Shown in pieces: positions 7,860-16,591 of a stretch of 64,000 nt of DNA. This DNA is from Methylobacterium sp. WL1. GTDB lineage: Bacteria > Pseudomonadota > Alphaproteobacteria > Rhizobiales > Beijerinckiaceae. Position 1 is the stretch's first letter; every line of letters begins with the position of its first letter. The notes beneath the pieces are model-generated. The model was not told where the DNA came from and searched no databases. It saw only the letters and a program-made list of their open reading frames with translations. The translations under genes and the position numbers were made by a program. The stretch lies in assembly GCF_008000895.1 (NCBI RefSeq), contig NZ_CP042823.1, forward strand, positions 4,009,001 through 4,073,000, given 5' to 3'.

Positions 7860-8756
7860 ATGTTCCGTCGCCCGATGCGCAAGGCCGGCCCCCGTGAGCG
7901 TCTGTTCGGCCTGGGGCTCGGCAGCGCCCTGCTGGGCGCGGTGGCCGGACTGATGCCGGCGCCCGCATCCGCGGTGATCAACGGCACCACCACCCGCGAC
8001 CCCAACGGCGCCCGGACCTTCGCGGTGCGGATCGAGAGCACCGAGGGCGAGATCTGCTCGGGCACGCTGATCGCCCAGGACCTCGTGCTCACCGCCGCCC
8101 ACTGCGTGATGCGCCCGGCCGGCTACACCGTCATCAGCGTGGACCGCGGCTTCCGCCAGCAGCGCACCCCGGTGATCGCCGCGACCATGCATCCGGACTT
8201 CGTGCCCGGCACGACCCCGGAGGACCAGCCGGGCGTCGACCTCGCCCTGCTCAAGCTCGAGGCGCCGCTCGGCGCCGACTACGTGCCCCTGGATCCGCGC
8301 GGGGCCGCCACGATCGACACCGGCGCGCCGGTCGACATCGCCGGCTTCGGCGTCGTGGCCGAGAACCGGCGCGACTCGGCGCGGATCCTGCGGCTGGCGC
8401 ACCTCGTGTCGATCGGCTCGCTGCAGGTCGCCAACCGGGTGACCGTGGTGACCGACCGGCGGCGGATGGCCGAGACCTCGGGCGCCGGGGCGTGCCTGGG
8501 CGATTCCGGCGGCCCGATCCTGATCGGCGGCCCCGGCGGCTACCGGATCGTCGGCGTGGTCAGCTGGTCGAGCGGCGCCCTGCAGCAGGGTGCGCGCCGG
8601 ACCGCCTGCGGCGGCTTCACCGCGGTGACGCCGGTGGCGGAGCATACCGGCTGGATCGCCACCCGGTCGGCCGAACTGTCGCGGATCCCGGTCGGCGAGG
8701 CCCTGCCCCGCGGCAACCGCTCCGACTGGATGGCCAAGCCCGGCCGGCGCCGCTGA
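7860..8756 (+). CDS. Secreted trypsin-like serine protease (S1), second copy
   Basis: A 298-residue protein with a signal sequence (LFGLGLGSALLGAVAGLMPA, then PASA), a mature start VINGTTTRDPNGA, and the triad His in LTAAHC, Asp in GVDLALLK and Ser in GDSGGP. It is a distant paralogue of the protease just upstream but not a recent duplicate, because sequence outside the motifs differs strongly. A predicted disulfide Cys pair (CSGTL, HCVM) is present. It is likely exported to the periplasm or medium. It lies between GTA genes g6 and g5, and its substrate is unknown. Confidence 0.88.
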   Translation: MFRRPMRKAGPRERLFGLGLGSALLGAVAGLMPAPASAVINGTTTRDPNGARTFAVRIESTEGEICSGTLIAQDLVLTAAHCVMRPAGYTVISVDRGFRQQRTPVIAATMHPDFVPGTTPEDQPGVDLALLKLEAPLGADYVPLDPRGAATIDTGAPVDIAGFGVVAENRRDSARILRLAHLVSIGSLQVANRVTVVTDRRRMAETSGAGACLGDSGGPILIGGPGGYRIVGVVSWSSGALQQGARRTACGGFTAVTPVAEHTGWIATRSAELSRIPVGEALPRGNRSDWMAKPGRRR

Positions 8757-8936
8757 GCCTCGTCCCCGGGCCCGTCATCGGCCGTCGGGACGAGACCGCG
8801 CGCCCGGACGTGTCGGCGCCGCTCGGAACACCGGGCGCGCCGTCGCGTTTGTGCAACGCAATCGCGTTCGATGAGGACCCGCGGCCGTATCGGCATCTGC
8901 GCGGAGGCCCGCACGCAAAGTCACGGAGCAGATTTG

Positions 8937-9482
8937 ATGGCTGAGACCGGCAAAGGCGACACCGTTCGCTCGCACAAGACCCGTAACAACACCGATTCGA
9001 ACGCCAAGCAGGTCTCGGTCGAGGCGCTGAACGCCCGGCTGGCGGACGGCATCGACCTCGCCCTGGCGATCAAGCAGGCGCACTGGAATCTCAAGGGCCC
9101 GCAGTTCATCGGTATCCACGAGATGCTGGATGGCTTCCGTACCGAGCTCGACGACTTCAACGACAAGGTCGCGGAGCGCGCGGTGCAGCTCGGCGCCACG
9201 GCGTTCGGCTCGACCCAGGCGGTCGCCGAGAAGACCAAGCTGCCGGCCTACCCGACCGGGATCTACGCCATCGCCGACCACGTGGCCGCGCTGATCGACA
9301 GCTATGCCGCCTACGCCAACGCGGTGCGCGATAACATCGACGAGACCGACGAGGCCGGCGATGACGGCACGTCCGACCTGTTCACCGAGATCTCGCGGGC
9401 GGTCGACAAGCACCTCTGGTTCCTCGAGGCCCACGTCCAGGAGCCGACCGGCACCCTGCGCGACGGCAACCCGGGGCGGTAA
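8937..9482 (+). CDS. dps: Dps-family ferritin-like DNA-protection protein
   Basis: A 181-residue ferritin-like protein. The ferroxidase-site helix IKQAHWNLKGPQFIGIHEML carries the conserved His and Asp/Glu positions of Dps (HWN…F…H…), followed by LDDFNDKVAERAVQLGATAF. The N-terminus is basic and polar, as in Dps proteins that bind DNA. It stores iron and protects DNA from oxidants in the starved cell. The ATG at 8937 follows CACGGAGC. It lies inside the GTA region next to the major capsid gene but on the opposite strand, and is followed by a palindromic repeat that could terminate transcription. Confidence 0.92.
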   Translation: MAETGKGDTVRSHKTRNNTDSNAKQVSVEALNARLADGIDLALAIKQAHWNLKGPQFIGIHEMLDGFRTELDDFNDKVAERAVQLGATAFGSTQAVAEKTKLPAYPTGIYAIADHVAALIDSYAAYANAVRDNIDETDEAGDDGTSDLFTEISRAVDKHLWFLEAHVQEPTGTLRDGNPGR

Positions 9483-9526
9483 GCGCTTCGGTCGAGAGCC
9501 AAGCGGATTCGGTAATGGCACGCTCC

Positions 9527-9692
9527 TTCCCTCCCCCCTCTGCGGGGGAGGGTGGGCCGGCCGTTAGGCCGGGTCGGGAGAGGGGCGGCGTGACGGTGCA
9601 GGAGTTCGCGCCCGTCGCGCCCTTTCCGGAGGCGTCGCTCCCCTCTCCCGCCCCCTGCTGACGCAGGCGCCACCCTCCCCCGCAAAGGGGGG
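9527..9692. repeat. Large imperfect inverted repeat, GC-rich
   Basis: The left arm (CCCTCCCCCCTCTGCGGGG onward) and the right arm ending CCCCGCAAAGGGGGGAGGG are imperfect reverse complements. Each also forms its own short hairpin. It fills the gap between convergent dps and the GTA capsid gene. It looks like a dispersed genomic repeat that doubles as a bidirectional terminator. Confidence 0.6.
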
Positions 9693-9725
9693 AGGGTTCA
9701 ACGCGCCTGTCAGCCACGCCAAGGC

Positions 9726-11021
9726 TCACCCGAATTTCAGAACCTTGATCGCATCGAAATCCTGCACCCCGCCGCCGACGCGTTTGGTGGTGTAGAACAG
9801 CACGTAGGGCTTGGCCGAGTACGGGTCGCGCAGCACCCGCAGGCCTGTGCGGTCTACCACCAGGTAGCCCCGGCGAAAGTCGCCGAACGCCACCGACAGG
9901 CTGCCCGCCGCGATCTCCGGCATCGCCTCCGCCTCCGTTACGGGTAAGCCGATCAGCGTCGCGGATTGGGCGGCCGTGAGCGGCGGGTGCCAGAGGTAGT
10001 TGCCCTGCGCGTCCTTGAACTTGCGGATCGCGCTCTGGGTCCGCCGGTTCATCACGAAGCCGGCATTCTGGCGGTAGCCCGCACGCAGGGCGTAGACCAG
10101 GTCGAACAGCACGTCGGACGGGTTGGTCGACGGGAACGCCCCGGCCGCCCCGGTGGCGACGACGCCGAGCTTGCCCGGCACCCAGGCGGTGTTGGGCACG
10201 GTGTCGTAGCTCAGGAAGCCGCGCGGGCGGCTGGAGCCGTTGCCGGTGACGAAGGCCACCCCCTCCTGCTCCGCGAACGCCATCTCGACCTCGGCGGAGA
10301 GCCACGCGTCGAGATCGACCACGGCATCGTCCAGCAGCGTCTGGGTCGCGGCCGGCATGGCGTAGAGCTCCATGGCCGGGAACGCGATCTCGGACAGGAC
10401 CGGCCCGTCGGTGCCGGGACGCGGCGCGGTCTCGGCGACCCAGCCGGTCACCGGGGCGCCGACCGCGGCGGCGCGCTTGTACTGGGCGCCCGAGATCTGC
10501 TGCACGCTGGCGATGGACCGGATCGGCGAGACCTGCGCGAGGCGCGCGAGCACGGTCCGCTCGATGGTCTGCGGCACGAGATAGCCGCCGTCTGGCCCCG
10601 AGCCGGCCGACAGGGCCTTGGCCTCCAGACGCTTGAGCCCCGCGCTCTCGCCGGCCCGGACGTAGAGGTCGAAGGCCGCCTTGTGCTCCTGCGCGGCCCC
10701 ATCCTCCCGGGGTCCCGGCTGGCCGAGCGCCGGCCGGGCGCGGTCGAGGCCGATCCGCTCGAGCCGGGTGCGGGCGGCGTCCAGCGCCGCGTCGATCCGG
10801 GCGAGCTTCTCCTCGGTGAGCACGTCAGTGCCGAGCCGGCCCTCGATCTGGGCGATGCGGGTCTCGTTGGTCTCCTTGAACGCCTCGAAGGCGGTGGCGA
10901 GTTCGTCCAGCGCCGGCTGGACCGGTTCGGCCCCGGGGCGGCCGGCCTTGTTCTCCAGGCCGGGCAGCGCGGCCTTGGTCTCCCGGGCGGGGCTCGACAG
11001 CGCGGTGGTGTGAGACATCAT
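9726..11021 (-). CDS. GTA g5: HK97-family major capsid protein
   Basis: The N-terminal delta/scaffold-like coiled region (about residues 35-110, with FEAFKETNETRIAQIEGRLG) is followed by the HK97-fold core: GGYLVPQTIERTVLARLAQV, SPIRSIASVQQISG, AFVTGNGSSRPRGFLSYDTV, and the C-terminal YTTKRVGGGVQDFDAIKVLK. The protein forms the GTA head and is normally cut by the g4 protease. Two adjacent ATGs (11021, 11018) follow CGAGG, and the start overlaps the end of g4. The frame is intact. Confidence 0.95.
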   Translation of the reverse strand: MMSHTTALSSPARETKAALPGLENKAGRPGAEPVQPALDELATAFEAFKETNETRIAQIEGRLGTDVLTEEKLARIDAALDAARTRLERIGLDRARPALGQPGPREDGAAQEHKAAFDLYVRAGESAGLKRLEAKALSAGSGPDGGYLVPQTIERTVLARLAQVSPIRSIASVQQISGAQYKRAAAVGAPVTGWVAETAPRPGTDGPVLSEIAFPAMELYAMPAATQTLLDDAVVDLDAWLSAEVEMAFAEQEGVAFVTGNGSSRPRGFLSYDTVPNTAWVPGKLGVVATGAAGAFPSTNPSDVLFDLVYALRAGYRQNAGFVMNRRTQSAIRKFKDAQGNYLWHPPLTAAQSATLIGLPVTEAEAMPEIAAGSLSVAFGDFRRGYLVVDRTGLRVLRDPYSAKPYVLFYTTKRVGGGVQDFDAIKVLKFG

Positions 11022-11437
11022 CGAACGACCTCGTGGCTGGGGTGGGTGAAGCGGAACCGAGGCGCCGGGCGCGGGCAAGGGGCGCGGCAGGCGGCGGGGT
11101 TGGGAGCGATCTTCCGGGCGAGGCCGCGGATCTCCTCGGCCGACGGGGTGCGATCCGGGCTCGCCCGGGCCTGCGGCTGCAGCGGGAAGGTCACCAGGGA
11201 GATCTCCCAGAGGTCGACCCGCTGCAGCCGGCGCTCGCCGGCCGGGCCCTTGCGGGACAGCAGGGTGCGGAAGCCGATCGACAGCCCGTCGAGGCCGCCG
11301 CCGCGCATCAGCGCGTCGATCTCCCGGGCGCGCTGCACCGCGAGGTTGAGCTGCCCCTCGGCGAACAGGCCGCGGGCATCCTCCCGGAGCGACAGCCAGC
11401 GCCCGATCGGCTCGGCCGGATCGTGCTGGAACAGCAG
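11018..11437 (-). pseudogene. GTA g4 prohead protease, C-terminal part cut off by integrated element
   Basis: This part reads LLFQHDPAEPIGRWLSLRED, LNLAVQRAREIDALMRGGGL, DGLSIGFRT and VDLWEISLVTFP, the central and C-terminal motifs of HK97 prohead proteases (S78), including the catalytic-region DGLSIGF and ISLVTFP. The N-terminal quarter is missing here and is found at 29936-30085. In the sequence as given the reading frame continues upstream to 11464 (MSARTPV), which is element sequence. The gene was interrupted by the 18.5-kb insertion. Capsid maturation by this GTA is therefore probably abolished unless the element excises. Confidence 0.88.
11430..11437. other. Putative left attachment core (attL) of the integrated element
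   Basis: AACAGCAG here and AACAACAG at 29958-29965 are the only short matching sequences at the points where g4 homology stops. Joining the flanks across this 8-bp core (one mismatch) restores GVRLLFQHDPAEPIG in frame. The core is inferred from that reconstruction, not from a long direct repeat. Confidence 0.55.
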
Positions 11438-11510
11438 GCGAACGACGGGTGTCCGTGCGGACATCTACGGACGCCTAATCAGCTGATTTCACTGCGGTTT
11501 GGAGTGACCG

Positions 11511-12764
11511 ATGGTCTACCAACGTCCACAGGTGTGTGCCACAATCCTACAAACGATTGTAGGTACAGACGTAGGCGCTCTGTTCGTGCGGCAGGTTGGA
11601 CGGCTCTCAGCGCTGGCGGTTTCTAGGGCACGCGAGCCCGGCATGTATGCCGACGGTGGCGGCCTCTATCTTCAGGTCACGCACGCCGACGCGCGGTCCT
11701 GGATCTTCCGGTTCATGCTCGACGGCCGAGCCCGCTCCATGGGTCTCGGGCCGCTCCATACAATCTCCCTGGCCGATGCGCGCGCCAAGGCGCTTGAGTG
11801 CCAGAAGCTATGCCTCGATGGCCGTGATCCTATCATTGAGCGCGAACAAGCGCGGGCGCGGCTGAAGCTAGACGCGGCCAAGGCTCTGACCTTCCGAGCG
11901 TGCGCCGAGGGCTACATTGAGGCTCACAAAGCCGGCTGGATCGAGCGGACTACCGATCACTGGCGGACCGCTTTCGAGAGCTTCGTCTACCCGGTGTTCG
12001 GCGGCGTGTCGGTCCAGTCGGTCGATACCGGCCTGGTGATGCAGGCGCTGGAGCCGATCTGGACCACGAAGACCGTGACGGCAGTCCGGGTGCGCGGCCG
12101 CATCGAGTCAGTGCTCGACTGGGCGCGCACGCACGGTCACCGTGTTGGCGAGAACCCAGCACGCTGGCGCGGTCACCTAGCCAACCTGCTGCCGAAGCGA
12201 TCGCGGGTCAGCAAGGTGGTTCACTACCCCGCCCTTCCGTTCAAGGAGGTGCCGGCCTTCATGACCGATGTCGAACGCCAAGCAGGCACCGCAGCGGTGG
12301 CGGTCCAGTTCACAATCCTGACTGCGGTTCGCACGGCCGAGGCGACTGGCGCCCGCTGGGACGAGATCAATGAGGCCGAGGCGACGTGGACGATCCCGGC
12401 CGAGCGGATGAAGGCCGGCGTTCAGCACCGGGTACCCCTAAGCGCCCCTGCCCTCAGTCTCATCCGTCAATTCCGGCCGCTCGGCTCGGAGTACGTGTTC
12501 CCAGGCCTGAAGCGCAGTCAGCCTCTGAGCAAGACGGCGATGCTGAAGGTCTTGGTCCGGATGGGCCGCAAGGACATCACGGTTCACGGGTTCCGATCCG
12601 CGTTCAGAGATTGGGCGAGCGAGACGACGAGCTTCCCACGAGAGGTGGTCGAGGCCGCGCTTGCGCACGTCGTAGAGAACCGGGTTGAGGCAGCTTACAG
12701 GCGGGGCGATCTGTTCGCCAAGCGACGCGAGCTGATGAACGACTGGGCCAACTTCATTTCATAG
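11511..12764 (+). CDS. Tyrosine-type integrase (DUF4102/P4 integrase family)
   Basis: The N-terminal DUF4102 domain (GMYADGGGLYLQVTHADARS, MGLGPLHTISLADARAKALE) is followed by a core-binding domain. The catalytic domain shows the first Arg in LTAVRTAEATGARW, HGFRSAFRDW (HxxR), the second His in ALAHVVENRVEAAYRRGD and the nucleophilic Tyr in AAYRRG. It catalyses site-specific insertion and excision of the element. An alternative GTG start at 11586 fits family length better and would leave the palindrome at 11541-11564 in the attachment/promoter region. Confidence 0.92.
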   Translation: MVYQRPQVCATILQTIVGTDVGALFVRQVGRLSALAVSRAREPGMYADGGGLYLQVTHADARSWIFRFMLDGRARSMGLGPLHTISLADARAKALECQKLCLDGRDPIIEREQARARLKLDAAKALTFRACAEGYIEAHKAGWIERTTDHWRTAFESFVYPVFGGVSVQSVDTGLVMQALEPIWTTKTVTAVRVRGRIESVLDWARTHGHRVGENPARWRGHLANLLPKRSRVSKVVHYPALPFKEVPAFMTDVERQAGTAAVAVQFTILTAVRTAEATGARWDEINEAEATWTIPAERMKAGVQHRVPLSAPALSLIRQFRPLGSEYVFPGLKRSQPLSKTAMLKVLVRMGRKDITVHGFRSAFRDWASETTSFPREVVEAALAHVVENRVEAAYRRGDLFAKRRELMNDWANFIS

Positions 12765-12776
12765 CTTCGCGACGGA

Positions 12777-13382
12777 ATGCTGATGTCAAAGGAAGAAGAA
12801 TGGATGCCATTGGCGAGTGCATACGATCATGTGCTCGGTATCCGACGCCTTCCAGAGCGAGCCCATCATGAGTTATTGGATAAGCTTCGCTCCAACGAGC
12901 TTGGCGCTCGGGCAAAAATGATGCGACTCGGTTTAAGCTTCAGTGAAATGAGCGAGAGCATTGATCGGCCGATGAGTTCTTATCTTTTTCAGGCCGGGCA
13001 GATTGATTTTGCCAGCAGCTCTCTCACAAAACCTGCTGCCGCGGGTTCGCGCAATCCTTGGACCCTGCACGCTGTTGAAGCAACTCAGATCGAAGTTTTG
13101 CTTCATGAGGTTCTGAAGCTTTGGCCGAAAGAAACAACCAAAGTTGCTAACAAAGGCGGTAGACCAGAAGAGCACAACTGGCCTGGCGCTCTGGCGTATT
13201 GTGGATGGTGGGTCGCCCGGCACGGACTTCCTGATAAAAAGGCCCGACTAGCTGAGCTTATTATTGAGTGGTTCGAGAGAGAGGACGGGGGAGCACCGAA
13301 GGACGAAAAGGAAATTCGGACTCGGGCCTCCAGAGCATATGACGAGCTTGCCAAGTGGGTGAATGGCGAAAATGGGGTTTAA
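12777..13382 (+). CDS. Hypothetical protein downstream of the integrase
   Basis: A 201-residue protein of unrecognised family, 12 nt after the integrase stop. It has a charged N-terminus and the segment WPGALAYCGWWVARHGLPDK, followed by a C-terminal helical stretch rich in Glu, Lys and Arg. No catalytic motif is evident. Two ATGs (12777, 12783) are possible. Base composition is more AT-rich than the GTA genes. It is probably co-transcribed with the integrase, and its role is unknown. Confidence 0.7.
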   Translation: MLMSKEEEWMPLASAYDHVLGIRRLPERAHHELLDKLRSNELGARAKMMRLGLSFSEMSESIDRPMSSYLFQAGQIDFASSSLTKPAAAGSRNPWTLHAVEATQIEVLLHEVLKLWPKETTKVANKGGRPEEHNWPGALAYCGWWVARHGLPDKKARLAELIIEWFEREDGGAPKDEKEIRTRASRAYDELAKWVNGENGV

Positions 13383-13472
13383 CCCCTGTTTGCCCACAAG
13401 ACTGCTGCTTGTGATCGGCACAAGTTAGTCTGCATCCGCTGACGTTCTAGCGGACTTAGAAGGACAGCAGCC

Positions 13473-13700
13473 ATGAACTTTCACCAGGTTCAGGCGCCGC
13501 AGGGAGACCTGTGTGCGTCGACGGAGAAGCTTTGCTTCACGGTCCCCGAAGCCTGCTTCAGCACCGGCCTCAGCCGCTCCACCATCTACTTGCTGCTGCA
13601 GGAGAAGAAGCTTCGATCCATCAAGGCGCGCAACCGCACGCTGATCCCGGCAGATAGCCTTCGCGGCTACCTCGCGTCTCTTGAGATGGAGGCCGCCTGA
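13473..13700 (+). CDS. Excisionase-like helix-turn-helix protein
   Basis: A 75-residue protein with FTVPEACFSTGLSRSTIYLL then LQEKKLRSIKARNRTLIPAD, the winged-helix/MerR-like HTH pattern of Xis/AlpA-type proteins ('excisionase family DNA-binding domain'). It probably binds the att region or the element's regulatory region to direct excision. It is preceded by a non-coding gap of about 90 bp (13383-13472) and followed after 3 nt by a run of overlapping small genes, so it probably heads that operon. Confidence 0.8.
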   Translation: MNFHQVQAPQGDLCASTEKLCFTVPEACFSTGLSRSTIYLLLQEKKLRSIKARNRTLIPADSLRGYLASLEMEAA

Positions 13701-13703
13701 GTC

Positions 13704-13907
13704 ATGCAAAAGAAAACCTGCGCTCAGCGCGGGCCGAGGCAGGTTTCCATGATTGTCGCTTCGCAGGCCGACACTCACGGAAATACTCCCGCCCCCGCCT
13801 TTCGGCAAGATCTCTATCTCGCCGCACGCTTCGGTCTCTCGCCGGCCGTTGCCTCCGCCGTGGCCGAACTGGCTTTCACGGTGACTGATCGTTGGGGGCG
13901 CGCATGA
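13704..13907 (+). CDS. Small hypothetical protein
   Basis: 67 residues, no recognised family. An internal ATG at 13749 (MIVASQADTHGN) could be the true start. The C-terminal half (AARFGLSPAVASAVAELAFT) is Ala-rich and helical. Its stop overlaps the next gene's ATG (ATGA at 13904), a sign of translational coupling in the element's early operon. Confidence 0.5.
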   Translation: MQKKTCAQRGPRQVSMIVASQADTHGNTPAPAFRQDLYLAARFGLSPAVASAVAELAFTVTDRWGRA

Positions 13908-14260
13908 GCGCCTCCAACCTCAGACAGATCATGCGCGACACTGACGCTCGGCTTGAGGCCGCCCGTGATGACGACGAAGTTCGTCGCGTCGGCATCGACC
14001 ATATGAACGCCCTCGGCGCCGATTTGGCGGCGACGGCGTATCTGAAGCTCGTGTCTCGGCCAGACATGACTGTGGATCAGCAGGCCGGCTTCCTGAAGGA
14101 CACGATCGGCGACCTGATGACCTCCATCGAGGCCTCGTTTGTCACCCATGGCGTGCAAGACGTTGCGCTCCTGGCTGATCACCTGGAGGCAGCCGAGGTC
14201 GGCTTCGTCGGCCGCCTCGACGAACTGTTCTCCGTAGTGCGGATCGGAGGGCGGGCATGA
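13904..14260 (+). CDS. Hypothetical protein in the element's early operon
   Basis: 118 residues, predicted mostly helical (LRQIMRDTDARLEAARDDDE, VDQQAGFLKDTIGDLMTSIE). No family is recognised. The ATG at 13904 overlaps the previous stop, and its own stop overlaps the next ATG at 14257. The tight overlaps make it a real gene. Function unknown. Confidence 0.7.
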   Translation: MSASNLRQIMRDTDARLEAARDDDEVRRVGIDHMNALGADLAATAYLKLVSRPDMTVDQQAGFLKDTIGDLMTSIEASFVTHGVQDVALLADHLEAAEVGFVGRLDELFSVVRIGGRA

Positions 14261-14490
14261 ACGCGCCCTTCCACAGCCCCGAGCGGGCAGCGATGGCCGT
14301 TCACACCTTCGACGCCGTCGCCGAGGCCGCGTCGATCGCTGAAGCCTATGCCCGGATGGCCTCGGAGATGGCGGCGATCGGTGACAGCCGTGGCCTTCGG
14401 TATGCGCTGCGCCAAGCCGCCGTCGCACTCGCCAGCGCCGCAGATGCTGCAGCGCTACTCAGCCCCACTGGCTCACGAGGAGGCGCCTGA
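14257..14490 (+). CDS. Small hypothetical protein upstream of the ATPase
   Basis: 77 residues, Ala-rich and helical, unrecognised. It overlaps the gene before it by 4 nt and the ATPase gene after it by 1 nt (TGATG). It is part of the same operon as the RepA-like ATPase, which hints at a replication-related role but does not show one. Confidence 0.65.
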   Translation: MNAPFHSPERAAMAVHTFDAVAEAASIAEAYARMASEMAAIGDSRGLRYALRQAAVALASAADAAALLSPTGSRGGA

Positions 14491-15752
14491 TGTCGGAGCG
14501 CTCTTTGCACGGCTCCTCGCTGGACGAGCCAGATCGGTTTCACGACTGGCCCGGCCCGGACCCTGACGTCCTACCGCGGAGTAAGCGGCGTGACGATGTC
14601 CCGGCTCGCAATGGGCCTGCCATCAGCATCCGGTGGCATGGCGATGCAGATCCGCAAGCCGATCGGGACTGGCTTGTCCAAGACCTAATTAGCGAGACCG
14701 GTAAGGGGCTGATGCCTGGGCAGTGGGGCTCCGGCAAAACCTTTACGGCCCTCGACCTGTCCGCATCCATCATGACCGGCGAGCCGTTCGCCGGCCGGCG
14801 GGTCATGCGCCGCGGCGGCGTGCTGTTCGTCGCCTCAGAAGGTGCCTTTGAGATCCCCATCCGCTTGAGGGGTCTGGTTCACGGCAAGCTCGGCTCGGAT
14901 GCAACCGAACGTCTACCGTTCGCTTGGATCGAGGACTGCCCACGCCTCCTCAGCACCGAGGCTGTGGCGCAGCTGGCCACGACGGCAAAGGCTGCAGCTG
15001 AACATCTGCGCGAGACGTTCGACCTCCCGCTGGCGATGATCATCATCGACACGGTGGCTGCAGCCGCTGGCTTCGGCGACGAGAACAGCGCGGCCGAGGC
15101 GCAGAAGGTGATGAACGCCATGGAGGCGCTGAGCCGTCAGACCGGCGCGTTCGTCCTCGGCATCGACCACTTCGGAAAGACGACCGAGACCGGTACCCGT
15201 GGATCCTCCGCCAAGGAAGCCGCGGCCGACGTGGTGCTGGCGGTGCTCGCCAACCGCGACGAGGGCGGCACGATCTCGAACACGCGCATGGCGATCCGGA
15301 AGGTCCGTGGCGCACGCTGCGGCTACGAGATCCCATTCGCACTGGAGGTCGTCACCGTCGGCGAGAACTACGATCAGGAGCCGATCACGACCTGTGTAGT
15401 CCAGTGGCAGACGGATCGAGTGTCCTCCGCCGCAATGGCGGCCGGCAAGGAACGCTGGCCGACATCCGTGAAGGTCTTCCGGCAAGCCCTGCTGTCGAGC
15501 CTCGTTGACGATGGGGTGCGTGCTTGGCCGTTCGGCGACGAGGGCGCTGAGGTTCGCGCGGTCCCGTTGCAGGCCGTGAAAATTGGGTTCAGCGCGATCT
15601 ACCCAGCGGATGGGGACGATGAGGCCAAGCGCACCGAGGCAAAGCGGAAGGCCTTCAAGCGCGCTGTTGATACCTGTCTCGGCCGCAGCCTGATCGGCTC
15701 GGTGGCGCTCAAAGGTGTCGATCATCTCTGGATGATCGAGGCCGCTGAATGA
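14490..15752 (+). CDS. RepA-like AAA family ATPase (AAA_25)
   Basis: A 420-residue protein with a Walker A loop in GLMPGQWGSGKTFTALDLSA (about residues 75-90) and a Walker B strand PLAMIIIDTVAAAAG. These are followed by FVLGIDHFGKTTETGTRGSS and a sensor-like ADVVLAVLANRD. This matches the RecA-like hexameric helicase family (RepA/AAA_25) found in alphaproteobacterial phages and mobile elements. It probably opens DNA for replication of the excised element. A GGACA/TGTCC repeat array follows directly (15761-15858) and could be the origin. Confidence 0.82.
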   Translation: MSERSLHGSSLDEPDRFHDWPGPDPDVLPRSKRRDDVPARNGPAISIRWHGDADPQADRDWLVQDLISETGKGLMPGQWGSGKTFTALDLSASIMTGEPFAGRRVMRRGGVLFVASEGAFEIPIRLRGLVHGKLGSDATERLPFAWIEDCPRLLSTEAVAQLATTAKAAAEHLRETFDLPLAMIIIDTVAAAAGFGDENSAAEAQKVMNAMEALSRQTGAFVLGIDHFGKTTETGTRGSSAKEAAADVVLAVLANRDEGGTISNTRMAIRKVRGARCGYEIPFALEVVTVGENYDQEPITTCVVQWQTDRVSSAAMAAGKERWPTSVKVFRQALLSSLVDDGVRAWPFGDEGAEVRAVPLQAVKIGFSAIYPADGDDEAKRTEAKRKAFKRAVDTCLGRSLIGSVALKGVDHLWMIEAAE

Positions 15753-15760
15753 CCGGCTCG

Positions 15761-15858
15761 ACCGGACGGACAGGACAGATCCCTAGGGTTTTGTCCTGTC
15801 CGTCCGGTCCCGGACACCGGACAAACCGGACATTTGTCCGAAATGTCCGCCCTGTCCG
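15761..15858. repeat. GGACA/TGTCC repeat array with a perfect 17-bp hairpin; candidate origin
   Basis: ACCGGACGGACAGGACA (15761-15777) and its exact complement (15792-15808) flank a 14-nt loop that contains CCCTAGGG. CGGACA then occurs three times and TGTCCG three times up to 15858. The array lies between the ATPase stop and the best start of the DUF3102 gene. Iteron-like repeats beside a RepA-like ATPase suggest a replication origin, but the hairpin could also be a terminator. Confidence 0.6.
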
Positions 15859-15895
15859 CAGCCTGCTACCATCCACTAGCAACGGGAGATCCGTG

Positions 15896-16567
15896 ATGAC
15901 GAAGTCGAATATTGCGAGCGCCATTAACGCGGCCCATGCCGGTGTCGAGGCTGCAAAGCGCGAGGGAGCGCGGTACGCTGTCGAGTGCGGCCGGTTGCTT
16001 TCCCAGGCCAAGGAGACCGTCCCGCACGGCGGCTGGGACGCCTGGCTTCGGCTGAACACCACGGTCTCGCCGAGGACTGCACAGCTCTACACGCGGATCG
16101 CTCGGCACGTCGAAGGCGACCCGGCAAAAGCGCAACGCGTTGCGGGTTTGAGCGTGCGGGAAGCGGCGGCCGAAGCGACCGGACCGAAGCGGGGTACCGC
16201 GTCTAGGAAGGCCCTATCGCACGAGGTCGAGCACGACTTCAGTGAGTTGAAGCAGGTCTGGGACGAGGCGAAGGACAACCCGGATTGGCAGGAAGGGGCG
16301 GCCCGCGAACTATTCCGCATTGGCTACATCACCAAGCCGCAGCGGAACGACATCATCCGCAGCGTCTGGGCAAAACACTACGCTCACCTGACCGATGCGG
16401 ATCGGAAAGAAGCTGCGAAGCGCGCGGCCGAAATGCTGGTCGAGAAGCTACCGCGGGAAACGCTGCTCAAGCTCATTCCAAGGCTTAAGAACGTGCCGGC
16501 CAGCGATATCGCGATCGCTATGGGGGACGTACAGGAGGATCGGAAACGGCGGGCAGCAGAGGTGTGA
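15896..16567 (+). CDS. DUF3102-family protein
   Basis: A 223-residue protein. The N-terminal segment HAGVEAAKREGARYAVECGR, LLSQAKETVPHGGWDAWL, SPRTAQLYTRIAR is the DUF3102 signature, a domain common in phage and plasmid genes and thought to be DNA-associated. The C-terminal half is a charged helix-rich extension. The frame is open from 15749, but that part would encode the repeat array. The ATG at 15896 preceded by GGGAG is the better start. Function not known. Confidence 0.75.
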   Translation: MTKSNIASAINAAHAGVEAAKREGARYAVECGRLLSQAKETVPHGGWDAWLRLNTTVSPRTAQLYTRIARHVEGDPAKAQRVAGLSVREAAAEATGPKRGTASRKALSHEVEHDFSELKQVWDEAKDNPDWQEGAARELFRIGYITKPQRNDIIRSVWAKHYAHLTDADRKEAAKRAAEMLVEKLPRETLLKLIPRLKNVPASDIAIAMGDVQEDRKRRAAEV

Positions 16568-16591
16568 CTCTAGCCACCCACCGAGCACTAT

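Noticed and set aside
11430..11437. A long direct repeat at the element ends
   Set aside because: Comparison of both flanks shows only the 8-bp AACARCAG match with one mismatch. A different in-register 6-bp match (AACAGC) would drop a residue from the restored protease.
15761..15858. Possible CRISPR-like array from repeated GGACA units
   Set aside because: The units are too short and irregularly spaced, with no spacers, and no cas genes are present. They fit iterons or a hairpin better.
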